A stretch of 64,000 nucleotides of DNA. Origin: an uncultured Myxococcales bacterium (GTDB taxonomy: Bacteria; Myxococcota_A; Polyangia; Nannocystales; Nannocystaceae). How positions within the stretch are numbered: the stretch's first letter is position 1; the number at the start of each line of letters is the position of its first letter. Positions 8,888 to 17,908 of the stretch are shown in pieces. The DNA lies in assembly GCA_902826865.1 (NCBI GenBank), contig CADEGN010000007.1:1-64000 (forward strand), in the 5' to 3' direction. A program made the position numbers and the translations under genes. The notes beneath the pieces were generated by a model. It ran no database searches, was not told the DNA's origin, and saw nothing but the letters and a program-made list of their open reading frames with translations.

Positions 8888-9418
8888 GTGGACAGCGACG
8901 AGCACCTCCTCAGCGCCTGGAAACGCGGCGATTCCACCGCTGGGGAGACGTTGTTTGGGCGACACGGACCGTCCCTGTGTCGGTTCTTTCAGTCGAAGAT
9001 CGGCGATGACGTCGAGGACCTGGTGCAGCAGACGTTCTTGCAGTGCCTCGACACGCGAGAGCGAGACATTCACCACTTTCGTGCCTACCTGTTTGCCATC
9101 GCCCGCAATCGCCTTCGCGACCGTCTGTGTTCGATCACGCGTCGCCCTGTGGACCTCGATACCGAATGCGTGGCGCAGCTCGGCACGAGCCTGAGCCAGC
9201 GCTTCGCGCGAAACCAAGCGGAGCAGCACATGCTGGTCGCCATCCGCAATCTCACTGTCGATGCGCAGATCACCCTCGAGTTGACCTACTGGGAGGGCCT
9301 GCCGGCACCCCAGGTTGCCGAAGTGCTGGGAGTATCCGAGCACACCGTACGCAGCCGCCTGGCTCGCGCACGCGAGCACCTACGCGCGCAGATGGGTCAG
9401 CACTTCGACGACGCATGA
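8888..9418 (+). CDS. ECF-type RNA polymerase sigma factor
   Basis: About 176 residues from a GTG at 8888 (VDSDEHLLSAWKRGD), chosen because homology starts there; the frame extends upstream to 8765 only with unlikely sequence. Region 2 is visible (FGRHGPSLCRFFQSKIGDDV, then EDLVQQTFLQCL and FRAYLFAIARNRLRDRL). Region 4 has the helix-turn-helix (LPAPQVAEVLGVSEHTVRSR). In related myxobacteria such factors are followed by a kinase-TPR protein that may modulate them. Here the kinase downstream (10452) is truncated, so the regulatory circuit may be broken. There is no anti-sigma gene next to it. Confidence 0.9.
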   Translation: MDSDEHLLSAWKRGDSTAGETLFGRHGPSLCRFFQSKIGDDVEDLVQQTFLQCLDTRERDIHHFRAYLFAIARNRLRDRLCSITRRPVDLDTECVAQLGTSLSQRFARNQAEQHMLVAIRNLTVDAQITLELTYWEGLPAPQVAEVLGVSEHTVRSRLARAREHLRAQMGQHFDDA

Positions 9419-9570
9419 TCTGGGGCTGCCGCCCTTGGGTTCGTCGGCCTCCGACGGGTGCGTGCGCTACCTCTCGCGTGTTCGTGCGGCCGCGAGGGAT
9501 CAGTTGAGCTCGATGGCGGCCTTCCTGACACCTCTCTACGCGAGGGGCACTCACGAAGGACGTTGTGAAC

Positions 9571-10194
9571 ATGAAGACCAAACATGCGCCCGCATTGGTG
9601 CGGACCAGACTCCTCACGGCTGCACTCGCGCTCGCGCCAATTCTCGTTGCCGGCTGCGACGCGAAGAGCAGCGATCAAGCCCCGCGTGCCGACGGCGCAG
9701 GCAACAAACCAGCGCCCTCGGCGGTCGCGTCGGCTTCGACGGCTGCCGTCGCCGAGGTGCCCAAAGATCCGCCAGCTCCCGCGCCGCTGACGATGACCGA
9801 AGTCAGCATTTCCGAACTCGGCATCGCGCTCGACTTCGAGGCGGAACCGACGATCCGCGACGTATTCGCCAACGACACTTCCTTCGCGGTTAGAGGCGCA
9901 ACATCGAAGGTTGAACTAACCGTCTCCGACAATGGCGCGCTCAAGCAAGACCTCACGAAGGTGGAGGCGCGAGCTACCGCGCTGTTTTCCGGCAGCCTGG
10001 AAGGCGTTACGAAGGACGAAGGCAGCGACAGCTGGAACTACGTCGTCACATCCAAGGAAAAATACCCGCGGTGGTTTCTCAGCACGATGAAGACGGTGGG
10101 CAAGAAATCATACACTTGCGAAGCCACCACCAACAGCGAGGAGCGACTCAAGATTGCCCAAACGGCATGTGCGTCGCTGCGCCCGAAAAAGTAG
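9571..10194 (+). CDS. Small secreted lipoprotein
   Basis: About 207 residues. An AAGGA sequence at 9556-9560 precedes both a GTG at 9565 and an ATG at 9571; I prefer the ATG. The signal peptide (LLTAALALAPILVAGC) ends at a lipobox, followed by an Ala/Ser/Pro linker. The C-terminal domain contains ISELGIALDFEAEPTIRDV, FSGSLEGVTKDEGSDSWNY and a final cysteine pair (CEATTNSEERLKIAQTAC). I do not recognise the family. It sits between the sigma factor and the truncated kinase on the same strand and may be transcribed with them. Confidence 0.75.
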   Translation: MKTKHAPALVRTRLLTAALALAPILVAGCDAKSSDQAPRADGAGNKPAPSAVASASTAAVAEVPKDPPAPAPLTMTEVSISELGIALDFEAEPTIRDVFANDTSFAVRGATSKVELTVSDNGALKQDLTKVEARATALFSGSLEGVTKDEGSDSWNYVVTSKEKYPRWFLSTMKTVGKKSYTCEATTNSEERLKIAQTACASLRPKK

Positions 10195-10451
10195 GCGGAG
10201 GTCGCCTGGATGAACTCGAACGTCGCGGGCTCTCCGTGACGAAGGCGCGGTCTCGACCTCGACTCTTCTGGACATCGTCCCGTCTTCTCGGGTGTTCACC
10301 AAGTCGGGTCGGGGCGAGTTCGGCGTCTGCGACCCCCCAAGCCTCAGCCCTGGACCCGCAAGAGGTCCCGTCGGTGGCCTCCATCCGCGCGCGCGTTCAT
10401 CGAGTGGCACGATCAAAACCGTCGTGCCACGATTCGCCCTCCGACGTTGTC

Positions 10452-12776
10452 ATGGGTGACGTTGCCGACGATCCGCTTACCCTCCTCACGCAGGCGCGAC
10501 CACGAACCACCGATCCGCGCGTGGGAACGATCGTGCGAAACGAGGGTCGTGCCAAGCTGGTCGACTTCGGCCTCGCGCGCTGGAGCACCATCGACGAACC
10601 TCGCGGCGGCACGCGCGGCTACATCGTGCCCGAGGTCGCCGCAGGGCAGCCGCCAAGCCCGCAGAGCGATAGCTACAGCTTCAGTGTTTGCGTTCACCAG
10701 GCCTTGGCGCCAGGGCAAGACGCCCTCGCGATCCGACCCCGCGAGCTTGGCCGCGCCATCGCGGGCGGTTTGCGTTCTGATCCAGAAACTCGCACGCCTC
10801 TGGCCGTGATTGCGGCGGCGCTGGCTCGAGCGGCGGAACTCCGCTTTCCGCGTGCAAGGCAGCTGGCGCTCGCCACGATCGCGGTGGTGGCGATCCCGTT
10901 GTTGATGCACTCCGACGATCCTCCGTGCGTGCAGGATCCGAGCCTGCGCGAGATCTGGGATGTCGCGCGCACGCAAGCGGATTACGCTTTCGCAGCCACG
11001 GGTGTGAATCTTGCGGCCGAGACCTTCGAACGAGTGGACGCGCGGTTACATGCCTATGCCGATCGCTGGGACGACGCCCGCGCGGAGCAGTGTATCGCCG
11101 GCGCCACGGACCCACGCCACAGGGCCGATCCGCGGTCGCAATGCCTCGACCGCCAACGAGCGGCGTTCGTGGCGTGGACGCAGTTGCTTGGCGATGCCGA
11201 CGCGAAGATCGTCCGGTCCGCAGCTGAAGGGACCGCGCGACTCGAGGCGGTTGAGGAGTGCGACAACCCCGGCAACCTCCATAGAGATCCGCAGCCTGCG
11301 GGAGATCAAGTGGTCGCAGCAGGGGTGGCCGAGCTGCGTGAGCAGATGGCCGGAGTCGGACCGCTCGTTGTCGCGGGCCGCCTCGACGAAGCGGTCGCCC
11401 TCGCAAACTCGATCGCGGATGCGGCCACAGAGCTGGGATTCGCCCCCGTAGTGGCCGAGGCGCAGATGCACGTGGCGCGTCTCCAGGAACGGGCGGGGAA
11501 GATCGACACCGCGGCCCAGATCGCGGAGGAGGCCTACCTTTCGTCCATCGGTACAGGGCACGATCGCGTCGCTGCCAACGCGGCCCTCCTTCTGTTTCAG
11601 TTCGCGGCGCAGCGCGATCCTCATCACCCAGATGTCGCGCGGTGGGAAGGCAACGCTCGCGCGGCGGTGGACAGAATGGGAAACGATGGACGACTGCGCG
11701 CCAGACTTCTCAATGCCCTTGCCATCGCAGCCTCCGAGCGATCAGAGCCGGCCGCCGCGCTCGCTCTTTTCGAGGAGACTACAGCACTGTGGCGTGCCCT
11801 CGAAGGCGAGCGCTCGATGAACTACGCCCTTGCTCTCATGGGGCTCGGAGTCGCGCGAAGGAACACTGGCGAGGCAGCTGGGGGGCTGGCCGAGCTAGAG
11901 CGGGCCTACGAGATCCAGCGCGACATTCTTGGCCCCAGCCATCCGCACCTGGCGATTCCGTTGACCAATCTCGGGGGTACAGCCGTGGTGCTCGCGCGCT
12001 ACGAAGATGGCCGCGAGTACCTTAGGCGCGCCCTGGCACTCAACGAGTCGGCGTTTGGTCGCGACCACCCACGCAACGCGACGATTCTGCGCAACCTTGC
12101 CTTCATCGCGATCGATCTGGACGACCACGCCGAGTTTCTCGAGGTTGCCCAAAGGATGGTCTCGATCCTCGATCGGGCGGAGAATCCCGATCGCTTGGGC
12201 CTATCGAACGCGCTGCGCCTGCTCGGCCAGGCACAAGAGAATAATGGCGATCATGCCTCGGCGCGCGCGACCTTGACGAGGGCTCTCGACGAACAGACCG
12301 CGTTGTACGGCGATCGCCCCGATCGCGAAGTCGCCGTAACCGTTAACTCCTTGGGGAGCCTGCATGCCGCGGCGCAAGAGTGGGCGCTAGCGCGCGAGCA
12401 TTTCGACAAAGCGATCGCGATCAACCGGAGCGTGCTTCGGCCGGACGATCCCGAGCACGCACCGGCATTGCACAACCTCGGCGTTCTCTACGAACGCAGC
12501 GGTGACCTGCACAAGGCCCGCGACTACTTGACTGAGGCATTCGAGCTCCGAAATCGTGGCCTCGTGCCACTTCATCCGGATATCGAATCATCCATGCGCA
12601 GCCTCGGTCGCGTACTCGCCAAGCTACGGCGTTGGGACGAGTGTCTTGCGGTGATGGCGGAGGCACCGAAGTTCGTCGAGAGCGGGCGAGTCACCGATCC
12701 GATCGCCATCGCCGAGATAAACGCCACCGTGGCGCAATGCGGTCGCGGGATGGATGAGGATGGAACTGTGCGATAA
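10452..12776 (+). CDS. N-terminally truncated Ser/Thr kinase with TPR tail
   Basis: The frame is open from 10071, but kinase homology starts only near 10530 with the DFG activation segment (GRAKLVDFGLARW) and GTRGYIVPEVAAGQP. The glycine-rich loop, the VAIK lysine and the HRDxKPxN catalytic loop are all missing. The rest of the C-lobe also looks shortened (PQSDSYSFSVCVHQALAPG). A hydrophobic stretch follows at about 10863-10911 (LALATIAVVAIPLLM), then some 600 residues of TPR repeats such as LGPSHPHLAIPLTNLG and YALALMGLGVARRNTGEAAG. It cannot be an active kinase as it stands. The intact TPR frame may still yield a protein, or the gene may be recently dead. The start at 10452 (MGDVADDPLTLL) is uncertain. 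Confidence 0.7.
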   Translation: MGDVADDPLTLLTQARPRTTDPRVGTIVRNEGRAKLVDFGLARWSTIDEPRGGTRGYIVPEVAAGQPPSPQSDSYSFSVCVHQALAPGQDALAIRPRELGRAIAGGLRSDPETRTPLAVIAAALARAAELRFPRARQLALATIAVVAIPLLMHSDDPPCVQDPSLREIWDVARTQADYAFAATGVNLAAETFERVDARLHAYADRWDDARAEQCIAGATDPRHRADPRSQCLDRQRAAFVAWTQLLGDADAKIVRSAAEGTARLEAVEECDNPGNLHRDPQPAGDQVVAAGVAELREQMAGVGPLVVAGRLDEAVALANSIADAATELGFAPVVAEAQMHVARLQERAGKIDTAAQIAEEAYLSSIGTGHDRVAANAALLLFQFAAQRDPHHPDVARWEGNARAAVDRMGNDGRLRARLLNALAIAASERSEPAAALALFEETTALWRALEGERSMNYALALMGLGVARRNTGEAAGGLAELERAYEIQRDILGPSHPHLAIPLTNLGGTAVVLARYEDGREYLRRALALNESAFGRDHPRNATILRNLAFIAIDLDDHAEFLEVAQRMVSILDRAENPDRLGLSNALRLLGQAQENNGDHASARATLTRALDEQTALYGDRPDREVAVTVNSLGSLHAAAQEWALAREHFDKAIAINRSVLRPDDPEHAPALHNLGVLYERSGDLHKARDYLTEAFELRNRGLVPLHPDIESSMRSLGRVLAKLRRWDECLAVMAEAPKFVESGRVTDPIAIAEINATVAQCGRGMDEDGTVR

Positions 12777-12873
12777 TTGCCGAAGCGCATCCCCGGACAG
12801 GGGGCGGCCAGCGTGCTGAAGATGCGCTACTGCCGGGTCGCCAAGGCCTGAGCCAAGGCTCGACGCACTCTCG

Positions 12874-15060
12874 TCACGACGGTTGGCGCCCAGGTCCAAG
12901 TTGCTCGGTTGCACCCGCGGCTTCGCGCCGTACCCTGAACCAAACGGCAGCACCGAGGGCCAGCGCCGCGGCGAGGGTCAGTGCGACCAGCATGATCGTT
13001 TCTTGGATCACCACCTCGTGTAGCCGCGAGCTGCCGTCGATGACCAGCCCCAACACGAACGCTGCCACCAGCAACGCGGTGGCAGCGAGCGCCAACACGG
13101 TACGAGTCGCCAGCAAGCGACCGAGGTTCGGCCACACCATCCCGAGCAGGAACAGGGGCAAGCCGTACTTCACCACCGTCAGCGGGGCTACGAGTGCCGC
13201 CAGGGCACCCTCGTGCTTGATGTAGGGGAACCACGCGAAGCCAAACTCGAAACGCACGGCATCGAAACGAAAAGTCGCCAGGCACAGGGCGTAAGCCACC
13301 ACGGCGGTGAGAGCGAACAGCATTGGCGTCGTGGAAGCGCGGCAATCGAGGTTGCGGCCGACGCGTCCCACCACGGCGACGAGTGCCCCAAGGGCGACGA
13401 CCGGCCCCGCGCCGAGCACGAATGGACCCGCCAACAACGCGAAAACGACACACACGACGAGCGCCAGCTTCCGATCGACACCCGTCGTGGCAATGACCGC
13501 AGCGCTGGCCACCGCGACCGCCGCAGCGCGGACGACGGGTTGTTCGGCCCACGCAATCGTTGGCAGCGAGCGCCACGCGGCAACCACCACGATGGGCGCG
13601 AGCCACCACCAGCGTCGCCGACCCGCACGCACGTCGGCCGCGAGCAGCAAGGCGAACACCACGCCCCACAATCGTGGCGCCATGGTGACGAGCCCGAAGT
13701 TCTCGTCACCGGGAAGGTGCAAGGCCAGCGGTACGACGGCCAGAGACAGCCCAACGGCCTGGGTCAGCGGCTCGGCGGGTTGTTGCCCGCGCACCCACCC
13801 GGTGGCGAGGACCATGCTGACGAGGCCGCCGCCGTACCACAGGGAACTGACGGCGGGCGAGATCACCAAGCGGGGCCGAACCCACCCAAACCACGCCACT
13901 GCGACCACCATGTTCACGACCAGCAACCCGCCCGCCAGCAGGACGCGTTGGGCCACCCGCATTCGCCCCGCGCGCGCAGGGCCCCACATCGTCACGGCCA
14001 GCCACAGTCCCGCCAGAAGCGCCGGTATCGACCACATCGCCATCGTTCTTTGCAGTCGCCCACGCGCTTGGGTACGACGTTCGATGCCGCTGCGAATCTG
14101 CGCCGCGGCAGCGGGCGAACCACCGATGGGTCTCGCCAAGAGCTGCGACGGCACTTCGCCCTCGTAGGTCCCCATCAAATCCGTACCCGCGCTGACGCTG
14201 AGCAGCAGCGCCACGGTTTCTTGGCGAATGTCGGCCCGCCCCGGCGCGAACGGGGGACCAAAGGCCAGGTATCCCGGATCCGGCGTGTGCGAGCCGTGCT
14301 CGTCGTGTCCGTGATCCCCGGCTACGATCAGAGTGTCGCCCGGTTCGAGCGCGGCGATGATGCGCGCGAGCGCACTATCGAGATCGCGGATCTCCTGGAC
14401 ATATCGCGGCGTGTTCGGTCCGGGATCATGGGATGCCTTGTCGAGATCGATCAGATGAACGAGCACGACGTCGGCCTCGTGACCGCGGAGCCAGAGCTCG
14501 ACGGCGTCGACAGCCGCCTCATCCCAGCTGTAGCGAGCGATACCACGGGCGCCGAGGTCGAGGCGCGGACCGCCGATGTGCTCGAACATGCGGATCATCG
14601 TGTGATCCGAAGCGACCGCGACGCGCAGGCCGGCAGCCGCCGCTACGGAAGGGAACGCGCGCGCCGAGCCGCGGCGAGCTGCGAAGTTGTGCAGTCCCTC
14701 GACGTAGCCCGCGTTCGATCCCTCGAACATGGTGCGCGTGCAGGGCACCGTCGACGCCGGCAAACAGCCGTGCATCTTGCCGAGCGCGGCGCGGGGGCGA
14801 ATCGGCTGAAGCGCCGGAAGGACCTCCTCGTCGAGAACCATTCGATCGGTCAGGCTGTCGACCATCACGAACACGACGCGTCCGCCCGCCACTGTGACCG
14901 ATGGATACGACGCCACGCCTTCGAGCGGACGACCGTCGCCGAGGCTAAACCACAGCAGCACCGAGGTGAGCACCAGGGGCAATAACCCCTCGAGGGGGCG
15001 TCGCCACACGGGCGTCCTCGCGCGGTCTCCGATCGACAGTCGTAGCCCTGGAGCTCCCAT
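12874..15060 (-). CDS. Membrane-bound alkaline-phosphatase-superfamily enzyme (PIG-N/PIG-O-like)
   Basis: About 728 residues from the ATG at 15060; an in-frame GTG at 15102 preceded by GAGGGG is the alternative. After one N-terminal membrane segment comes an extracytoplasmic catalytic domain. It contains VFVMVDSLTDRMV (first metal Asp), PCTRTMFEG (candidate Thr nucleophile), VHLIDLDKASHD and VAGDHGHDEHGSHTPD, the metal ligands of the alkaline phosphatase superfamily. The GDHGxxxxGxH form resembles GPI ethanolamine-phosphate transferases. The C-terminal half has about ten hydrophobic helices, also as in PIG-N/PIG-O. It probably hydrolyses or transfers a phospho-group on a membrane lipid or glycan; the substrate is unknown. 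It is monocistronic and convergent with the kinase-TPR gene. Confidence 0.8.
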   Translation of the reverse strand: MGAPGLRLSIGDRARTPVWRRPLEGLLPLVLTSVLLWFSLGDGRPLEGVASYPSVTVAGGRVVFVMVDSLTDRMVLDEEVLPALQPIRPRAALGKMHGCLPASTVPCTRTMFEGSNAGYVEGLHNFAARRGSARAFPSVAAAAGLRVAVASDHTMIRMFEHIGGPRLDLGARGIARYSWDEAAVDAVELWLRGHEADVVLVHLIDLDKASHDPGPNTPRYVQEIRDLDSALARIIAALEPGDTLIVAGDHGHDEHGSHTPDPGYLAFGPPFAPGRADIRQETVALLLSVSAGTDLMGTYEGEVPSQLLARPIGGSPAAAAQIRSGIERRTQARGRLQRTMAMWSIPALLAGLWLAVTMWGPARAGRMRVAQRVLLAGGLLVVNMVVAVAWFGWVRPRLVISPAVSSLWYGGGLVSMVLATGWVRGQQPAEPLTQAVGLSLAVVPLALHLPGDENFGLVTMAPRLWGVVFALLLAADVRAGRRRWWWLAPIVVVAAWRSLPTIAWAEQPVVRAAAVAVASAAVIATTGVDRKLALVVCVVFALLAGPFVLGAGPVVALGALVAVVGRVGRNLDCRASTTPMLFALTAVVAYALCLATFRFDAVRFEFGFAWFPYIKHEGALAALVAPLTVVKYGLPLFLLGMVWPNLGRLLATRTVLALAATALLVAAFVLGLVIDGSSRLHEVVIQETIMLVALTLAAALALGAAVWFRVRREAAGATEQLGPGRQPS

Positions 15061-15252
15061 CACGCGCACCGCGCCGCCATGCGTGCATGGATAGTCCTCC
15101 ACAGTCCCCTCGGGATCGACGGTTGCGGTGTGCGAATACCCTCTCTGCGCGGGAGGGGACCTTCGTCGACTCGCATCGCCACCGAGATGTCCACGTCCCC
15201 GGGCGGGCGCCAGACGCCGAGCACCTCGAATGCAGCGCGGTCGGGCATGCCC

Positions 15253-15540
15253 CTATTCGTCGCCGGTCGCGAAATCCGTGCGTGCGTTCGCCGAGCACAA
15301 CACCCGCAGTGGCTCGAGCCCGGGCGGACCAGGGCGTCGTGGAGCCAGGTGGAAGATCAGGCGCTGCCCCTGGGATCGACACCCGCTGCGATAAGGCGCA
15401 GTGTCCCGATCATCGCGCGGGAGCGCGACCGGGTCTCGAGACGTCGGCCGCAGCTGGGGCGCAAGCGAGGGGTTGAGCATGGGCTGCACGACGATCGTCT
15501 GCGGCGAGTACAGGTACCAAAAAAGCGCGGCCGCGGCCAC
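15253..15540 (-). pseudogene. Possible decayed gene for a small membrane-anchored protein
   Basis: A 95-codon frame begins with a membrane helix and a natural-looking segment (AAALFWYLYSPQTIVVQPML) and ends ANARTDFATGDE. In the middle, another frame carries the more protein-like TLRLIAAGVDPRG, after which the first frame resumes with QRLIFHLAP. Further downstream a third frame reads AAFEVLGVWRPPGDVDISVA up to the 5' end of the phosphatase-like gene. Together this looks like one gene broken by small insertions or deletions, of the kind that encodes a short secreted partner of kinases or sigma factors. The family is not identified. The 712 bases between the two flanking genes hold nothing else that I can support. 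Confidence 0.3.
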
Positions 15541-15814
15541 GGGCGTGAAACCGGAAGCGGCCGGCGAGAATCACCGAGCCCGGTCATGAACCGCTCGGGC
15601 GGGCGAACTCGTGTTCGCACGCGTGGCCGCCGGTGGCGCCAGCCGCGACGGTTCGCCGGTGGCCGTCGTATGCTGGAAGTGCGCTCCTGAACGTGCGAAG
15701 GGCTGGTCGGCAAACCGCTTCTTCGACCGCGCAGGCCAGCGTTCTTCCGGCTCTTCACGTCATCACGCGCGTGTGGTTACGCAACAGAGGGGTACAGTTG
15801 GCGTGGAGGTTCGA

Positions 15815-16711
15815 ATGGACAGTCGAGGCAGTGGCGTTTGGACGCTCATCGTACTGGCGGTTGGGCTGATCGGTTGTGATGACGAAGGACCTGCCGCGTC
15901 CGTGCCGCTCGATCGCGCGCTCGGGGAGCTCAGACGCGCTTACTGCGAGCGCATGCTCAGCTGCGCGTGTGATGGGAACACGTATTTCAGCGATGCACCT
16001 GCGTGCGAGCAGCACCTCGACGCTCGGCTCGATGCCATGGGGGCCGCGGCGACCGAGCTTGGGTTGGCGTATGACGGCCGTTGCGTCGGCGAGGCGGTGT
16101 CGCACTTCGACGACCTCGGGTGTGACCGCGCGGAGGCCGAGACCGGTGCGAACAGCTGCACCGCTCCGTGCAAGTCGTTCGTTGGCGATCGCCTTGTCGG
16201 CGAAGAATGCCGCGTCTCGCAGCTCGACTACTCCACCGACGACTGCGCCGCTGGCCTGCGGTGCATCCGAACTTGCGATGACTCGGGCGTTTGTCGCGAC
16301 GTCTGCCTCGAGTACTGCGCCCGCGGAGAGGGCAATTGCTTCGACACCGGCTGTCCGTCCGGAGAGTTCTGCAACTTCGAAACATCCCGATGCGACGCGT
16401 TGCCAACCGCAGGTGAGGCTTGCTCGCAGGGTTGCGCCGAAGGCCTGTTTTGCGACACGCCGGACCCGGCCATGCCGGCCGAGCGCGTCTGCGCTGCGCT
16501 GCGCGCCAACGGCGAGGCGTGCACCGGTCACGGGTTCTGCGGCAGCGGCTACTGTCCAGCCGGTCGCTGTGCGCCCTTGCCTGAGCTCGGGGACTCCTGC
16601 GCCGGCACCTTCACGTGCGCACCAGGGTTGTCGTGCGAGAGCACGCCCGAGGGCACGTCCACGTGCGCCCTCGCTGGTCCCGCCGTCTGCACCGCGCCGC
16701 CCCCGCTATGA
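15815..16711 (+). CDS. Cys-rich secreted lipoprotein
   Basis: 298 residues. The ATG at 15815 is supported by a GGAGG Shine-Dalgarno at 15805-15809, five bases upstream. The signal peptide ends in a lipobox (LAVGLIGC). The first domain (residues 30-130) has a conserved Cys spacing (YCERMLSCACDGNTYF, then CTAPCKSFVGDRLVGEEC). The second half is a chain of short Cys-rich modules such as CPSGEFCNFETSRCDALP, GEACSQGCAEGLFCDTP and CGSGYCPAGRCAPLPELGD. These are typical of myxobacterial surface lipoproteins thought to be structural or ligand-binding. No catalytic residues are recognisable. Confidence 0.82.
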   Translation: MDSRGSGVWTLIVLAVGLIGCDDEGPAASVPLDRALGELRRAYCERMLSCACDGNTYFSDAPACEQHLDARLDAMGAAATELGLAYDGRCVGEAVSHFDDLGCDRAEAETGANSCTAPCKSFVGDRLVGEECRVSQLDYSTDDCAAGLRCIRTCDDSGVCRDVCLEYCARGEGNCFDTGCPSGEFCNFETSRCDALPTAGEACSQGCAEGLFCDTPDPAMPAERVCAALRANGEACTGHGFCGSGYCPAGRCAPLPELGDSCAGTFTCAPGLSCESTPEGTSTCALAGPAVCTAPPPL

Positions 16712-16814
16712 GCCACCACGGTCGGCCGGGCGACAAGTGCTCGCGAACGGCCGTCTCCCGGCGTAACATGCGGGCTGGCTTGACCGATTTCTCCGCGTGC
16801 GGGTGAGCCGCGAC

Positions 16815-17903
16815 ATGTCCGCCGACCCCCGCCCGAGCTTCTCCATCCTCCTGTGCTTGGCGCTGGCGACCGCATGTGGGCGCAGTGCCGCGCGCGAGCA
16901 GCTCGACCTCGAGGCGCGGGACGACCCGGGGCGCGCGTTGTCGACCGTGTCGGCGAGCGAACGGGGGATGCCGCAGGAACTGCCGCTTGTCGGCACCCTC
17001 GTCGCGGACCGCCAGTCCGACTTGGCGGCAAATGCCGCGGGGCGAGTGCTCGTCACCACCGTCGAGCGTGGACAGGAGATCAAGGCCGGCGACGTTGTCG
17101 TCCGGCTCGACGCGAGACTCGCGAAATTCTCGGCCAAGGCTGCGGCTGCCAATTCCAAGGCGGCACAGGCCCAGCTCGCGCTTGCGGGGCTTGAGTGCGA
17201 GCGCGCCGACAAGCTGCTGCAAAGCGGGACGATCTCGAAGACCGAGTACGACCGCACGATGTCGCAGTGCGAGACGACGCGGAGCTCTGTCTCAGCGGCC
17301 CAGTCGAACGCGGCGCTGGCAAGCGCCCAGGCCGGTGACACGGTCGTCAAGGCTCCGTTCGCTGGCATTGTCGGCGAGCGGTTCGTCGACGTTGGCGAGT
17401 ATGTCCAGCCCGCCACCCGAGTCATCTCGCTCTACGCGATCGATCCAATTCGGGTCTCATTCCCCGTGGCCGAGCGGGACGTCGGTCGAATTTCCGTCGG
17501 CCAGGCGGTGACGTTCACCGTATCGGCGCTGCCTGGGCAGGAGTTTCGCGGCGAGGTTCGCTACATCGGCGCGGCGCTACGCGAGTCGACACGCGACCTC
17601 GTGGTTGAAGCCGTGGCAGCCAACGCCGCGCGAAGCTTGCGACCTGGCATGTTCGCAAGCATCCGCGTGGCGATCGGTGAGACCAAGCAAATCGCCGTCC
17701 CAACATCTGCGCTATTGCGCAGCGCGGATGACAGCGACCATGCGCGCGTCTGGGTCGTGCGTAGCGGTCGCGCCGTGGCCCAAGTCGTGCGCACGGGCCC
17801 TGAGTTCGACGGCTACACGGCGATTATCACCGGTGTTTCCGCGGGTGAAGCCGTTGTTGTCGATCCGCCCGCTGACCTCGTCGATGGTACCCGCGTGGAG
17901 TAA
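16815..17903 (+). CDS. RND efflux periplasmic adaptor (membrane fusion protein)
   Basis: About 362 residues from the ATG at 16815; in-frame GTGs at 16797 and 16803 are alternatives. The lipobox LALATAC anchors it to the membrane. The order of parts is typical of HlyD/AcrA-type adaptors. A lipoyl half (AGRVLVTTVERGQEIKAGDV) is followed by an alpha-helical hairpin with heptads (SGTISKTEYDRTMSQCE), the second lipoyl half (VKAPFAGIVGERFVDVGEYV) and a beta-barrel with PVAERDVGRISVGQAV. The C-terminal membrane-proximal part includes LRPGMFASIRVAIGE. It links the inner membrane pump encoded five bases downstream to an outer membrane channel; no TolC-like gene is in the window. Confidence 0.92.
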   Translation: MSADPRPSFSILLCLALATACGRSAAREQLDLEARDDPGRALSTVSASERGMPQELPLVGTLVADRQSDLAANAAGRVLVTTVERGQEIKAGDVVVRLDARLAKFSAKAAAANSKAAQAQLALAGLECERADKLLQSGTISKTEYDRTMSQCETTRSSVSAAQSNAALASAQAGDTVVKAPFAGIVGERFVDVGEYVQPATRVISLYAIDPIRVSFPVAERDVGRISVGQAVTFTVSALPGQEFRGEVRYIGAALRESTRDLVVEAVAANAARSLRPGMFASIRVAIGETKQIAVPTSALLRSADDSDHARVWVVRSGRAVAQVVRTGPEFDGYTAIITGVSAGEAVVVDPPADLVDGTRVE

Positions 17904-17908
17904 CCCCT

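Noticed and set aside
13213-14985. 590-codon plus-strand frame
   Set aside because: It is the exact antisense of the membrane phosphatase-like gene, His/Arg/Gln-rich and without hydrophobic or domain structure.
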